NCBI RefSeq assembly: GCF_005871185.1
Contig: NZ_SWKN01000013.1
Location: forward strand, 34,006 to 98,005
DNA: 64,000 bases
Source of the DNA: Limnobacter alexandrii
Lineage (GTDB): Bacteria > Pseudomonadota > Gammaproteobacteria > Burkholderiales > Burkholderiaceae_B
Direction of reading: 5' to 3'
Made by a program: the position numbers and the translations under genes. The notes beneath the pieces were generated by a model that worked only from the letters and a program-made list of their open reading frames with translations, was not told the origin of the DNA and did not search any database. Positions within the stretch are counted from its first letter, which is position 1. Each line of letters opens with the position of its first letter. Positions 36,877 to 45,680 of the stretch are shown here, piece after piece.

Positions 36877-37770
36877 TCATTTAGTTTCGCAATATTTTTT
36901 ACACCATGGTACATATTGGTTGTCATACCATTTTCCATGCATGTCTTCATACGTTTCCTTTGTGGTCGATGTGTATTCTCCCTTGCGGAATATATCTCCG
37001 ATTTTTCTAATTGCTGACTTATAGTCACCGTCTTTAAGTGATTGATCGTAAGCCCTCTCGTAGATCGGAGTATTCACCGGTTGACCAGCGATGCCGATGT
37101 CAATTTTGCTAGATTTGAGAATTTCCCGCTGCACTTTGATGTTCTTCATGACGGCGGCGCCTTCGTCGTCCAGGGCATCATTTAAATAAGTCGCTTTGCT
37201 ACTGTAGTCGGGTTCGAAGGGGTGACGTGCATGCCCCACTTCATGAGATAGAACCTTGACAAGGTTTTTTTTATCACTCTTCAAGGTGGGGTCGAGGGTG
37301 ATTAATTTTTTATCGCGGTTCGCCGAAGACCCCCCGTCAGTCTCCCCAAACTTAATAATCCATTTTTCTTTGCTGAGTGTTGCCAGGTCTTTGCTCAGCG
37401 TGGGCGATTTGCCTATTAGTTCATTGAGGTCTTGTCCAAGCTCCTTTTCGAATGGGCTACTTGTTGAACCTGGCGCGGGAGTGTTTGGAGTTTCTGGCTT
37501 AGTGGCTGACGCTATCAAGGTGGCACCACACGCAATTTTGTGACCGTGCAGGGCCACCGCCATGTAGTTGTCGGTGAATGTGCTGAGTCCCTCGACAATC
37601 GGGAATACATGGGGTTTGCACAAAGGGCAGGTGACCATGTCGCCAACTCTGGCGATTGGTCGGCCTTCAACCGTGGTGGTGGGGCTGCCCGAGATCACCA
37701 CGCCACCGTGGCTTGTGGTGTCGCCGATCAGGATTTGTGCGCGACCCTGTATAAGAGGCCTTGAGGACAT
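36877..37770 (-). CDS. PAAR-domain protein with C-terminal HExxH metallopeptidase domain
   Basis: A 297-residue protein. Residues 1-90 form a PAAR domain (repeated G-D-x-x-S-H-G-G, P-T-T-T-V-E-G-R-P-I-A-R-V-G-D and a C-x-x-C pair), the sharp tip that sits on VgrG in T6SS. A P/S-rich linker (about 90-106) follows. The C-terminal domain contains H-E-V-G-H at 176-180 with E203 as a candidate third zinc ligand, so it should be a zinc peptidase toxin. The target is unknown. The next gene encodes a lipoprotein, as expected for immunity. No vgrG is in the window. Confidence 0.85.
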   Translation of the reverse strand: MSSRPLIQGRAQILIGDTTSHGGVVISGSPTTTVEGRPIARVGDMVTCPLCKPHVFPIVEGLSTFTDNYMAVALHGHKIACGATLIASATKPETPNTPAPGSTSSPFEKELGQDLNELIGKSPTLSKDLATLSKEKWIIKFGETDGGSSANRDKKLITLDPTLKSDKKNLVKVLSHEVGHARHPFEPDYSSKATYLNDALDDEGAAVMKNIKVQREILKSSKIDIGIAGQPVNTPIYERAYDQSLKDGDYKSAIRKIGDIFRKGEYTSTTKETYEDMHGKWYDNQYVPWCKKYCETK

Positions 37771-37835
37771 GCGATCAAAAGTAAGTGGTGTAGCTCCTTG
37801 AGTAATTAATCCGTGGCGGTGGTTCCGTCACTTGA

Positions 37836-38276
37836 TTACATTTTGATTTGAGTGAGATTGATTGCGATTGGTAAATATTTTTCAAGAATACTCACCATGG
37901 TTTGAGCTTCTGAAGTCGAAACAGGCGGGAAGGGTGAACGATACGCCGTGTTATTTCGGCGTTCATGTGCACGGATCACAAATGGCATTTCTGCCGGTGT
38001 CAGTTGTAAATCGCTTGATACGCGAAGAATGGCCAAATTACGGCCAGCATCCTTGGTGCGAACTTCATGAAATTCAAGAATGGCTTGTACGATTTGGAAG
38101 TATCCTTCGTAAGCCATGGTGAATATTTGCAGGGTTTTATCTTCTGGCAATAACGTGCATGCTTCCAAATAGTTGTTTGCATTGACCAGAAAACCTTTTA
38201 TCGCTCCTTCTGTGGGTAACACCTCCTCGAAAGCGTTGGTTTTGATCAGGTTTTGATATTCAGCCGGTCTTTGCAT
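37836..38276 (-). CDS. HEPN-like small helical protein paired with nucleotidyltransferase
   Basis: A 146-residue, all-helical protein. The late segment around R102-Y112 (A-H-E-R-R-N-N-T-A-Y) matches the R-N-x-x-Y pattern of HEPN proteins, but the canonical ribonuclease motif R-x4-6-H is not seen. Its start overlaps the end of the nucleotidyltransferase gene by 17 bases, so the two are one unit, as in MNT-HEPN pairs. It may be the HEPN partner that is modified by the nucleotidyltransferase, or a substrate-binding module. No proof of toxicity. Confidence 0.55.
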   Translation of the reverse strand: MQRPAEYQNLIKTNAFEEVLPTEGAIKGFLVNANNYLEACTLLPEDKTLQIFTMAYEGYFQIVQAILEFHEVRTKDAGRNLAILRVSSDLQLTPAEMPFVIRAHERRNNTAYRSPFPPVSTSEAQTMVSILEKYLPIAINLTQIKM

Positions 38277-38835
38277 CAGGCAACACCATTAATTTTGGAG
38301 CTTTGTCGATCTGACGGCAGATGGGGTCTTCTTGAATCAATTTCTTCCATTCGCTGTGTTTATAAATGGTGAAATTGATCGCTCTGCCGAGCGTTCCTTC
38401 AAGTGTATGCATCGATTCAGCTACATCCAAAATACCTACCTTGCCAATAATCATCAGGTCTATATCACTCAGCCCAGAGTCTTTTTCCATTGCAATAGAG
38501 CCGAATACAAATGCCTGATCAATTGATTCAGCAAAAGGAGCTAGTGTGTCGCGAATCGGTTCTGTAATGCCAAACGTTTTTTTGGCAATCGAGGTCAATT
38601 CGGAATAGAGGAAGTGATCTTTGTTCGCGTAGATTTGCCGAAGGCGTCCGTATTCTCTGTTCTCCTTCAGAATCCCTGCCGCCAATAAACGTTCGATTTG
38701 TTTTTGTGTGCTTCCGCGCCCTGTATTCGCAATGTCTAGCAGAGCACCCAAAGAATATTTACGTTCCGGGTTCAGCAGTGTGGCTCGGAGCACTCTCTGC
38801 ACTGTGGGCGTAAACATGAAGTCGATCGAACTCAT
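38260..38835 (-). CDS. Winged-helix / nucleotidyltransferase protein
   Basis: A 191-residue protein with a winged-helix N terminus (about 1-75) and a minimal nucleotidyltransferase domain: F-V-F-G-S at 109-113 and S-D-I-D-L with D124/D126. The third acidic position is replaced by the I-N-F-T-I-Y strand usual for this subgroup. It may transfer nucleotides to RNA or protein and, through its winged helix, regulate its own promoter, where inverted repeats lie (38857-38924). The partner gene overlaps at the 3' end. Confidence 0.75.
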   Translation of the reverse strand: MSSIDFMFTPTVQRVLRATLLNPERKYSLGALLDIANTGRGSTQKQIERLLAAGILKENREYGRLRQIYANKDHFLYSELTSIAKKTFGITEPIRDTLAPFAESIDQAFVFGSIAMEKDSGLSDIDLMIIGKVGILDVAESMHTLEGTLGRAINFTIYKHSEWKKLIQEDPICRQIDKAPKLMVLPDAKTG

Positions 38836-38856
38836 ATATCCATATATTAGGGATTA

Positions 38857-38924
38857 ATATCCACATTATATGGATTGTTTTAATAATCCACAAACCATGG
38901 CGTTAAATCCATGATTTGTGGATT
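38857..38924. promoter_or_regulatory. Operator-like repeats upstream of the wHTH-nucleotidyltransferase gene
   Basis: AATCCACAAA (38885-38894) and TTTGTGGATT (38915-38924) form a perfect 10-bp inverted repeat. Further ATCCA/TGGAT half-sites lie at 38859-38876, next to the start. The sites suit autoregulation by the winged-helix protein. The inverted repeat could alternatively act as a terminator for the membrane-protein gene ending at 38932. Confidence 0.5.
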
Positions 38925-38931
38925 TAGCCCC

Positions 38932-39387
38932 TTACTTGTGATGTTTGCGTAACGCCAGCAAAGGCACTGCATACAACACCACAAAGCTGGTGTTCAAAAC
39001 GGCGTTTTGCCAAAAGCCGCTGTACAGAGAGAATGCGGTGTCGGGCACATACCAAGCCAACACGGACATCGCAATCAGCTTGCATGTTTCCTTGGCGTCT
39101 TTGGCTGAAAGCCTGCGCACCAGCATGAACATCAGCGCGCCCCAACCCACCAGCACTGAGCCCATCACCGCATGGGCCAGTTCAATATACGCAGTGGCTT
39201 GTGGATCGAAAGCTGCAAACTGTTCGGTGTTCTGGAATATCAGCAATCCAAAAGCCTGTTGAGTCAGCCCGGGCGCAAGCACCATGAACAGGCCAAACAG
39301 CACGGTGAACTCGGTGGTGTAGGTGAGCCATTTAATCCAGAAGGTTGGGGTGCTTGTTGGTGCGTGTTGCACAGTGGTGGTTTGCAT
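38932..39387 (-). CDS. Four-helix membrane protein of unknown function
   Basis: A 151-residue inner-membrane protein with four hydrophobic segments. The ATG at 39387 is preferred over an upstream one (39426) because AAGGAG lies at the right distance. I recognise no family. It is divergent from the XRE regulator gene at 39510, with 122 bp between the starts, and may be its target. Confidence 0.65.
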   Translation of the reverse strand: MQTTTVQHAPTSTPTFWIKWLTYTTEFTVLFGLFMVLAPGLTQQAFGLLIFQNTEQFAAFDPQATAYIELAHAVMGSVLVGWGALMFMLVRRLSAKDAKETCKLIAMSVLAWYVPDTAFSLYSGFWQNAVLNTSFVVLYAVPLLALRKHHK

Positions 39388-39509
39388 GTCGAGTCTCCTT
39401 GCGTGGTTGAAAGTGATCAGGTTCAACGCCAGTGTCGGCAGGACGGGTCATTGCATCAATAACCTGCCAGGTCATAGATTCCAGTAATTTTCCGTGGCAG
39501 TATTGGCAC

Positions 39510-40283
39510 ATGCACGCACACGCCCCTACCAAACATGCCGGAATTTGCCTTCGCGATTTGCGTTCAAGGCAGAAGGTCAGCCAACTCGACTTGGCTTTGC
39601 GCGTGGGTGTGTCCCAGCGGCATTTAAGCTGCATTGAAACTGGCAAAGCCCGCGCCAGCAAAGACATGCTGCTGGCCTTGCTTGAAGGTTTGGATGCGCC
39701 ACTGAGTGAGCGCAATGAGGCATTGGTGGCTGCCGGTTATGCACCGGTGTTTGGCAACAGGCCGATCGATCACCGCGACATGCATACGATCAACGAAGTG
39801 ATCGACCTAATGCTGACCGCCCAACACGCGGCGCCGGCCATGGTGTTGGACAGTGAATGGAATTTGGTGAAGTTCAACCCCAGCTTTGTGCGGTTGTTGC
39901 AATTGCTTGAGTTTGACATGGCCGCATTGCAGGCTACCCCCAACGTGTTACTGGCGCTGACTGCACCCGGTGGCTTGGCCACGCGATTGCTAAACCCCGC
40001 AGAGGTATTGGGCGATGTGCTTCGCAGGGCGCAACGTGAGGCATTGCATGTGCCTTCCCTTCAAGCCATGCTGCAACACATTCCGCAATCCATGTTCGAT
40101 TCAAAGCAGCCCCAAAGTTTCAATAACCCCACTTTGGTGACGCGGTTTAGAAGCACGGCGGGCGAGCTGCGATTCATCTCGACATTTACCAGCTTCGGGG
40201 CACCCTTGGACATCACCGCTGCATCGTTAAGAATTGAGCATTTGTTCCCGGCAGACGATGTCACCCGCAAGGCTTTTTCATGA
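39510..40283 (+). CDS. XRE-family transcriptional regulator with MmyB-like ligand domain
   Basis: A 257-residue regulator. The N-terminal helix-turn-helix (about 12-65) reads [16 protein letters not shown] with G-V-S-Q-R-H-L-S. The C-terminal ~170 residues match the MmyB-type domain that is thought to bind a fatty-acid-like ligand ([16 protein letters not shown]). The start ATG at 39510 follows a frame that is open further upstream. Its stop overlaps the next start (ATGA). The neighbour at 38932-39387 is divergent and a possible target. Confidence 0.85.
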   Translation: MHAHAPTKHAGICLRDLRSRQKVSQLDLALRVGVSQRHLSCIETGKARASKDMLLALLEGLDAPLSERNEALVAAGYAPVFGNRPIDHRDMHTINEVIDLMLTAQHAAPAMVLDSEWNLVKFNPSFVRLLQLLEFDMAALQATPNVLLALTAPGGLATRLLNPAEVLGDVLRRAQREALHVPSLQAMLQHIPQSMFDSKQPQSFNNPTLVTRFRSTAGELRFISTFTSFGAPLDITAASLRIEHLFPADDVTRKAFS

Positions 40284-40609
40284 TCAAAACATTTCTGCTG
40301 TTTGCAGTGACTGCATTCTTTGAAATATTGGGTTGTTATTTGCCATACCTGGTCTTGAAAGAAAACAAGCCAGTGTGGTTGCTGCTGCCTGCCGCCATCA
40401 GCCTCGCCTTGTTTGCCTGGTTGCTCACCTTGCACCCCACGGCGTCGGGCAGAATTTATGCCGCATATGGCGGTGTGTATGTGGCCATGGCACTTGTGTG
40501 GCTTTGGGCCGTTGATGGTGTGAAGCCAACGGCCTGGGACCTGGCTGGCGGTGCAGTCACATTGCTGGGCATGGCGATTATTGTGGCTGGTCCACGTAAT
40601 ATTGCGTAA
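40280..40609 (+). CDS. ynfA: YnfA family (UPF0060) small membrane protein
   Basis: A 109-residue protein with four transmembrane helices. F-F-E-I-L-G-C-Y near residue 13, [16 protein letters not shown] and the late G-A-x-x-x-L-L-G-M are UPF0060 signatures. The family is related to small multidrug-resistance transporters but a transport role is not firmly known. It is coupled to the XRE gene by a 4-base overlap. Confidence 0.92.
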   Translation: MIKTFLLFAVTAFFEILGCYLPYLVLKENKPVWLLLPAAISLALFAWLLTLHPTASGRIYAAYGGVYVAMALVWLWAVDGVKPTAWDLAGGAVTLLGMAIIVAGPRNIA

Positions 40610-40631
40610 ACAAATGGGCGATGAGTGTCTT

Positions 40632-41471
40632 ATGATTCGATTTTTTCTGCTGCCCGTTCTCGTGGCCTTGGCTGCGTTTGCGATTTGGTGGTTTTCGCAA
40701 ACGCCCAGCCACAATCGGCAGTGGGCTGACGATGTTGCACACGTGCTGCAGGCCGATGTGAATGGCGACAAGGTTGTGCTGAAGAATGTGCGCAACTTTG
40801 AGTGGCGCACCGAAACCGATTACACACCACGGTGGGAAACACGGGAATACGATTTAAGCCAGTTGCAAACAGCCGATTTGGTGTTGTCGTACTGGATGGG
40901 TCCTGCGATTGCGCACACCCTGGTTTCATTCGGTTTCGCCGATGGACGTTATCTCACCTTCTCGCTTGAAATCCGGAAAGAGGTCGGCGAGGCGTTCTCC
41001 GCCTGGAAAGGTTTTTTCCGGCAGTACGAGGCCATTTTGGTGGCGGCCGATGAGGTCGACATTATAAAAACCCGCAGCAATGCACGCGGTGAAGATGTTT
41101 ACATTTACAGGCTGGCCATTCCGCCCGAGCAACTGAAAACCCTGTTTTTGGCCTATGTTGAGCAAGCGAACAAACTGGAAAAGACCCCTGAGTTTTACAA
41201 CACACTGACCAGCAACTGCACCACGGTGGTGTTTGACATTGCCAAGCGGATTGTACCCGATCTGCCGCTGGACTATCGCCTGTTGCTCAGCGGTTATTTT
41301 GCAGAATATGCGCATGCGCAGGGTGGCTTGGTTGAAGGTTTCAGTTATGCCGAGCTTCAGGAAAAAGGCTACATTGTGCCGCGTGCCAAAGCCATGCGGT
41401 CTGATGAAAATTTCTCGGAAGTGATTCGCCGTGGCGTGCCAGGAATGCAGCACGGCGAGCAGTCCAATTAA
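40632..41471 (+). CDS. DUF4105 (Lnb N-terminal-like) periplasmic or membrane-anchored protein
   Basis: A 279-residue protein with an N-terminal hydrophobic segment (residues 3-18). The segment R-N-F-E-W-R-T-E-T-D-Y near residue 56, S-F-G-F-A-D-G-R-Y and T-S-N-C-T-T look like the DUF4105 family, whose member Lnb is a glycosidase-associated domain. I take the ATG at 40632, 23 bp after ynfA; another in-frame ATG is at 40614. Function is not clear. Confidence 0.75.
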   Translation: MIRFFLLPVLVALAAFAIWWFSQTPSHNRQWADDVAHVLQADVNGDKVVLKNVRNFEWRTETDYTPRWETREYDLSQLQTADLVLSYWMGPAIAHTLVSFGFADGRYLTFSLEIRKEVGEAFSAWKGFFRQYEAILVAADEVDIIKTRSNARGEDVYIYRLAIPPEQLKTLFLAYVEQANKLEKTPEFYNTLTSNCTTVVFDIAKRIVPDLPLDYRLLLSGYFAEYAHAQGGLVEGFSYAELQEKGYIVPRAKAMRSDENFSEVIRRGVPGMQHGEQSN

Positions 41472-42695
41472 TCAGCAACCCCCGGCCCAACGCGGGTCGT
41501 TGATGTTGTAGCTGCGGGGTTTCATGTAGTCCACCGGGTCGCGCAGGTAGTCCACTTCAGGTGGGCTGGGCAGTTTGGCAACTGCATCAAGCCAACTGGT
41601 TTCATAGGCTGAAGCGCCGCCACCAATGCCGGGTGTCCAGGCGTCGTGGTGGTTGGGCAAGGCCACCTTGGGTTTGGTCAAAGCAACATAAGCCAAGGCA
41701 TCGCGATAGGCACTGGTGACCAGTCCAAAACCAACAATGGCGTTCAGTTGCACATCCACACACTCAGGCAACCGGGTTAATGCATTCGCCACGGCTTCAC
41801 TTTCCGCATTGCCTGCTTTCATCACGCCAGTGGAGTTGTGCCAAAACCAGGCGAAGTCGCCTGCGCGGAAGTGGTAAGCCCAGGTGCCGCCTGCAGGTTG
41901 GCCCACCCCACCGTCGTCACGCAAGGTGCCCACAAACCGAAGTGCCTCGGCCAGGCTGGTGTTCAGGTAAGTGGGGTAGGTGAGTACATCGGGAATGTAG
42001 ACCAAGGGCATGCCACCGCTGAGTAAGTCCGCAGGTTCTGCGGCTGAATGGGTGTGTTGCACCACATGCACCGGGGCCACGTCTTCCCAAATTTGAATGG
42101 CGCGTGTGCTGCCAGCGCCGGGGTTGGTTTGGTCGCCCAGGTTCAGGCAAGGAAAGGTGTTGAGTATGCCTTCACTGGCGGCGCGTTCGCGGGCAATGTC
42201 GCACACATTGCTGCCTGCTACCAACAGGGCATTGCTTAAGCCTGCCACATAGCCCGCATCGGCCGCGTGGTCAAAGTGCCCATGGCCAATGAATATGGCT
42301 TCAGGCTGAATGGCGGCCAGTTCCTCTCTGCCAATGGGTAGATAGTTGGCATGCACACCCACAATTTCCCAGGCATCCATCAAAAACAAATGGCCTTGCA
42401 TGCTGACAATAAAGCTGGATACACCCACCCACCAAAATTTCACTTGCTCTGGGTCCATGGCGTTTGCGCCCAGTATGCGTTCTCGTGTGGCTTGCAGTTC
42501 AGCACTGGGGGCTCGGGCCGCGGGCAAGGGTTTGAAGTTACTTGCTTCAAACACATTGGGTCGGGTTTCGCTGGGGCTGGTTCTCGCAGTGCTGGCAGTG
42601 CCTGCGTCAGAATCGCCGCCCAGGCAGGCAGACAAAAGTGGTGCACAGAACAGGGCACAGGCCGCAAGGCCTGCGCGGGAAATAAAAGGTGTCAT
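41472..42695 (-). CDS. MBL-fold hydrolase lipoprotein
   Basis: A metallo-beta-lactamase-fold protein with H-G-H-F-D-H at its metal site and a later H-x-H region, placed behind a lipoprotein signal. The ATG at 42695 gives a signal with arginine followed by a hydrophobic stretch and L-L-S-A-C (Cys24). A TTG at 42725 is an alternative start. Substrate unknown; it may be a lactonase- or phosphodiesterase-like enzyme on the periplasmic side. It is convergent with the DUF4105 gene, with no gap. Confidence 0.8.
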   Translation of the reverse strand: MTPFISRAGLAACALFCAPLLSACLGGDSDAGTASTARTSPSETRPNVFEASNFKPLPAARAPSAELQATRERILGANAMDPEQVKFWWVGVSSFIVSMQGHLFLMDAWEIVGVHANYLPIGREELAAIQPEAIFIGHGHFDHAADAGYVAGLSNALLVAGSNVCDIARERAASEGILNTFPCLNLGDQTNPGAGSTRAIQIWEDVAPVHVVQHTHSAAEPADLLSGGMPLVYIPDVLTYPTYLNTSLAEALRFVGTLRDDGGVGQPAGGTWAYHFRAGDFAWFWHNSTGVMKAGNAESEAVANALTRLPECVDVQLNAIVGFGLVTSAYRDALAYVALTKPKVALPNHHDAWTPGIGGGASAYETSWLDAVAKLPSPPEVDYLRDPVDYMKPRSYNINDPRWAGGC

Positions 42696-42748
42696 TGTTG
42701 TGGGTGTTGAATGTGTCTCCAACACCTTGTACTACCAACAACGCTGTT

Positions 42749-43648
42749 TTAGATGCCCTTTACCAAGGGTGAGAAAAAGCGAATGATTTTGGCCAGATCC
42801 TCTTTGGCTTCTGGCAGGGCGATGTTCATGGTGGGCCAAATGTGCGGCATGCCGGGGCGAGTCAGCAGGGTGATTTGTCCGCCCACTTTGTCCACCGCGT
42901 CGCGCAACAGCACTGAATCGTCCAGCAGGCATTCGTCTTCACTGGCGGTCACCATCAATGGTGGCAGTCCTTTCAATTTGCCCAGCAAGGGCGATGCACG
43001 TTCATCTGCCGGGTCATGGCCACACATGTACAAGTTGGCAGCATGCTCGATCATGTGGGCAGACAACATGCTGTCGGTTTTGTCGTTGCCTTCAATGGAG
43101 GGGGACAGGCGGCGCATGTCGGTGGCAGGCGAAATCAGTAGTCCGCCGTGTGCGGGCAATTTCTTCTTCAACGCATGCTGCAGCACAGCCAAGCCGAGAT
43201 TGCCGCCAGCGGAATCGCCCGCCACAAAAATGGGTTCGCCTGCCGGTGTGTCGGCCACCAGCGCTTCAAAGGCTGCAATACAGTCGTCCAGTGGCGCAGG
43301 AAATGGGTTTTCCGGTGCAAGGCGGTAGTCCACCATGAACACTCGAAATCCAAGCGCATTGGCCAAGGCGCCGCAGAAAGGGCGGTACATGGGGGGGTGG
43401 CCAGCCACAAAGCCGCCACCGTGGATGTAGAGCATCGCACCTTTTGGGTTCACCGGAATCAGCCATTCGCCCGGCACGCCGCCCAGTGCGCCCTTGATGT
43501 GTTTCAGGCCTTTGGGCACGGGTGCCAGCAAATTGGATGCGGCCGTCACCATACGGAACCTGCGCACAAAACCGGCACCATTTCCCCGGTAACTTTTCAG
43601 GGCAAGGCTTGCAATTTTGTTCATGACTTTGGCTTGTATCGACGGCAT
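42749..43648 (-). CDS. Alpha/beta hydrolase of the hormone-sensitive-lipase family
   Basis: A 299-residue esterase. H-G-G-G at 76-79 and G-D-S-A-G-G with nucleophile Ser146 are the family's two hallmarks, with the catalytic histidine expected in P-H-I-W near residue 270. It probably hydrolyses short acyl esters. It is divergent from a Baeyer-Villiger-type monooxygenase gene, and the pair could convert ketones to esters and then to acid plus alcohol. Next to the MBL lipoprotein on the same strand. Confidence 0.9.
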   Translation of the reverse strand: MPSIQAKVMNKIASLALKSYRGNGAGFVRRFRMVTAASNLLAPVPKGLKHIKGALGGVPGEWLIPVNPKGAMLYIHGGGFVAGHPPMYRPFCGALANALGFRVFMVDYRLAPENPFPAPLDDCIAAFEALVADTPAGEPIFVAGDSAGGNLGLAVLQHALKKKLPAHGGLLISPATDMRRLSPSIEGNDKTDSMLSAHMIEHAANLYMCGHDPADERASPLLGKLKGLPPLMVTASEDECLLDDSVLLRDAVDKVGGQITLLTRPGMPHIWPTMNIALPEAKEDLAKIIRFFSPLVKGI

Positions 43649-43683
43649 GGTGTTCCTCTTCGAAGGTGGGATTGGGTATTTAT

Positions 43684-43698
43684 AGCACTGCCAGTGCT
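43684..43698. promoter_or_regulatory. Palindrome in the esterase/monooxygenase divergent region
   Basis: AGCACTG (43684-43690), one base, CAGTGCT (43692-43698): a 7-1-7 perfect palindrome between divergent starts, a candidate operator for a dimeric repressor. Confidence 0.4.
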
Positions 43699-43827
43699 GT
43701 GCAGTTTACCTTGAGTTTTCAATGCACTTGATAAATTCGGACAAATCCAGAGCCGATTTGCAAACGCTGTTTTCAGAGCTGAAAAAATCGGCACAATAAA
43801 AAAAGAGAAAAACCACACGGAGACACC

Positions 43828-45330
43828 ATGGCGATATTCGACGAAGACATTTTGATCATTGGCGCAGGTTTGTCAGGCATCAGTGCCGCCTGCCATTTGA
43901 AAAAGGAATGCCCCAACCGAAAGTTCACCATTCTTGAGCGCCGCACCACCATTGGTGGCACTTGGGATTTGTTCCGTTATCCCGGCATTCGTTCTGATTC
44001 GGACATGTTCAGTTTCGGCTTCAAGTTCAAGCCTTGGAAAAATGCGCACTTTTTCTCGCAGGGCAATGACATTCGCAGCTATGTTCACGAGGCAGCCACC
44101 GAGAACAAGGTTTTTGATCACATTCGTTTTCAGCGCAAAGTGAGCGACGCAAACTGGGACAGTGAAGCGCAACGCTGGGTGATCAATGCCATCAACGAAG
44201 TGACTGGTGAGCCCGAGCAATACCGCGCCAAATTCATGATGGCCTGTGCCGGCTATTACAACTACGACCAAGGCTACCGCCCCGACTTTCCCGGTGAGAA
44301 AAACTTCAAGGGGCTGATTGTTCACCCCCAGCACTGGCCTGAAAACCTGGACTACACCGGCAAGAAGGTGGTGGTAATTGGCAGTGGTGCCACGGCGGTT
44401 ACGCTCATTCCAAGCATGGCTGACAAAGTTGAGCACATCACCATGTTGCAGCGCTCGCCCTCGTATATTTTCTCGTTGCCGTCGGTTGATGCACTCACCA
44501 AGGTGCTGCAAAAAACCTTACCGTCCAAATTGGCGTACAAGCTGAACCGCACGCGCACCATTGGCTTGGCGCACTTCATGTTCAAGGCCAGCAAAAGCAA
44601 GCCCGAGGTGGTGCGTCGCTTTTTGATTGCCATGATGCGCCGGCAGTTGAAGGGCTCGAATGTGGACATCAAACACTTCACGCCCAACTACATGCCTTGG
44701 GACCAGCGTTTGTGCTTGGTGCCCGATGGCGATTTTTTCAAAGCCCTGCGCAGTGGCAAAGCCAGCGTGGCCACAGACACCATCAAACAGTTTGTGCCCA
44801 ATGGCATCGAGTTGAATTCAGGCGAAGTACTGGAAGCCGATATCATCGTGACTGCCACAGGTTTGAATGTGCAGATGGTGGGCGGCATGAAGATTTCTCT
44901 GGATGACGAGCCAGTCAACCTCAGCGAAAAAATGTTCTACAAAAGTGCCATGTTGCAAGACCTGCCGAATGCCGCCGTGGTACTGGGTTACACCCATGCT
45001 TCGTGGACATTGAAATCCGATTTGGTCAGCGGTTTTGTGTGCCGTTTGCTAAACCACATGGACAAGAAAGGCCATGCAGTGGCGGTGGCTAAAACTACGG
45101 ATGTGCAGCCCGTGGAGGGCTTCACAGTGCTGGGTGGTTTGAATTCAGGCTACCTGAAACGCGTTGCAGAGCAGTTGCCGCGCCAGGGTGAAACCCACCC
45201 GTGGCACAACCGGCAAGATTATTACCACGACACCAAAACCTTGCTGGAAGACCCGGTGGACGAACCGGGTTTGGTTTTCGAACCAGCCAGGGTGGAGAAA
45301 GCCAAGCCGAAATTGAAAGCGGTGGCTTGA
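43828..45330 (+). CDS. Flavin-containing / Baeyer-Villiger-type monooxygenase
   Basis: A 500-residue flavoprotein. The FAD Rossmann motif G-A-G-L-S-G is at 12-17, followed by G-G-T-W-D. The Baeyer-Villiger fingerprint F-x-G-x-x-x-H-x-x-x-W occurs at about 160-170 (F-K-G-L-I-V-H-P-Q-H-W). A second Rossmann motif V-V-I-G-S-G-A-T-A is the NADPH site, and A-T-G-L-N-V follows. It would insert oxygen next to a carbonyl using NADPH and O2. A GGAG site precedes the ATG. The ester product could be cut by the divergent esterase. Confidence 0.9.
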   Translation: MAIFDEDILIIGAGLSGISAACHLKKECPNRKFTILERRTTIGGTWDLFRYPGIRSDSDMFSFGFKFKPWKNAHFFSQGNDIRSYVHEAATENKVFDHIRFQRKVSDANWDSEAQRWVINAINEVTGEPEQYRAKFMMACAGYYNYDQGYRPDFPGEKNFKGLIVHPQHWPENLDYTGKKVVVIGSGATAVTLIPSMADKVEHITMLQRSPSYIFSLPSVDALTKVLQKTLPSKLAYKLNRTRTIGLAHFMFKASKSKPEVVRRFLIAMMRRQLKGSNVDIKHFTPNYMPWDQRLCLVPDGDFFKALRSGKASVATDTIKQFVPNGIELNSGEVLEADIIVTATGLNVQMVGGMKISLDDEPVNLSEKMFYKSAMLQDLPNAAVVLGYTHASWTLKSDLVSGFVCRLLNHMDKKGHAVAVAKTTDVQPVEGFTVLGGLNSGYLKRVAEQLPRQGETHPWHNRQDYYHDTKTLLEDPVDEPGLVFEPARVEKAKPKLKAVA

Positions 45331-45332
45331 GC

Positions 45333-45581
45333 TTAGTTGTCGCTGTCCACAAGGGTGAAGCGCTGGGTCATGCGCTCACCCACCTGCACCATTTCAAAAA
45401 ATACGTTCATTGGCCTGGTCCAGGCGGTGTGTGTGTCTCCACTCAAGGGGCGGTACACCACCACCGGGCTTAGGTCGCTTTCCTGTATGGCCTGGCAAAT
45501 GACCTCATACAACCCGCCTTTGTAGTGTCGGTAGCGTTCGCCTGCTTTCACGCTGTGTATTTGTTCTGGCACGTGGCTCAT
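45333..45581 (-). CDS. DUF1653-domain protein
   Basis: An 82-residue protein containing Y-R-H-Y-K-G-G-L-Y-E-V and a later V-V-Y-R-P-L-S-G-D-T-H-T-A-W-T-R, the DUF1653 pattern. Single-domain, cytosolic, function unknown. The stop touches the convergent monooxygenase end. Confidence 0.88.
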   Translation of the reverse strand: MSHVPEQIHSVKAGERYRHYKGGLYEVICQAIQESDLSPVVVYRPLSGDTHTAWTRPMNVFFEMVQVGERMTQRFTLVDSDN

Positions 45582-45680
45582 GGGTGTCTCCTGTGTTGTT
45601 CAAAGTCATATTTCTTGAATATTCAAGGCCATATCGTTAAACTGTACGGCTGTCCTTGAAGAATTGAAAGGAGTTCCTGA

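Noticed and set aside
23926..37770. A full T6SS gene cluster
   Set aside because: Only hcp, a PAAR gene and possible effector/immunity genes are seen; no tssB/C, tssK/L/M, tssF/G, clpV or vgrG were found in the window.
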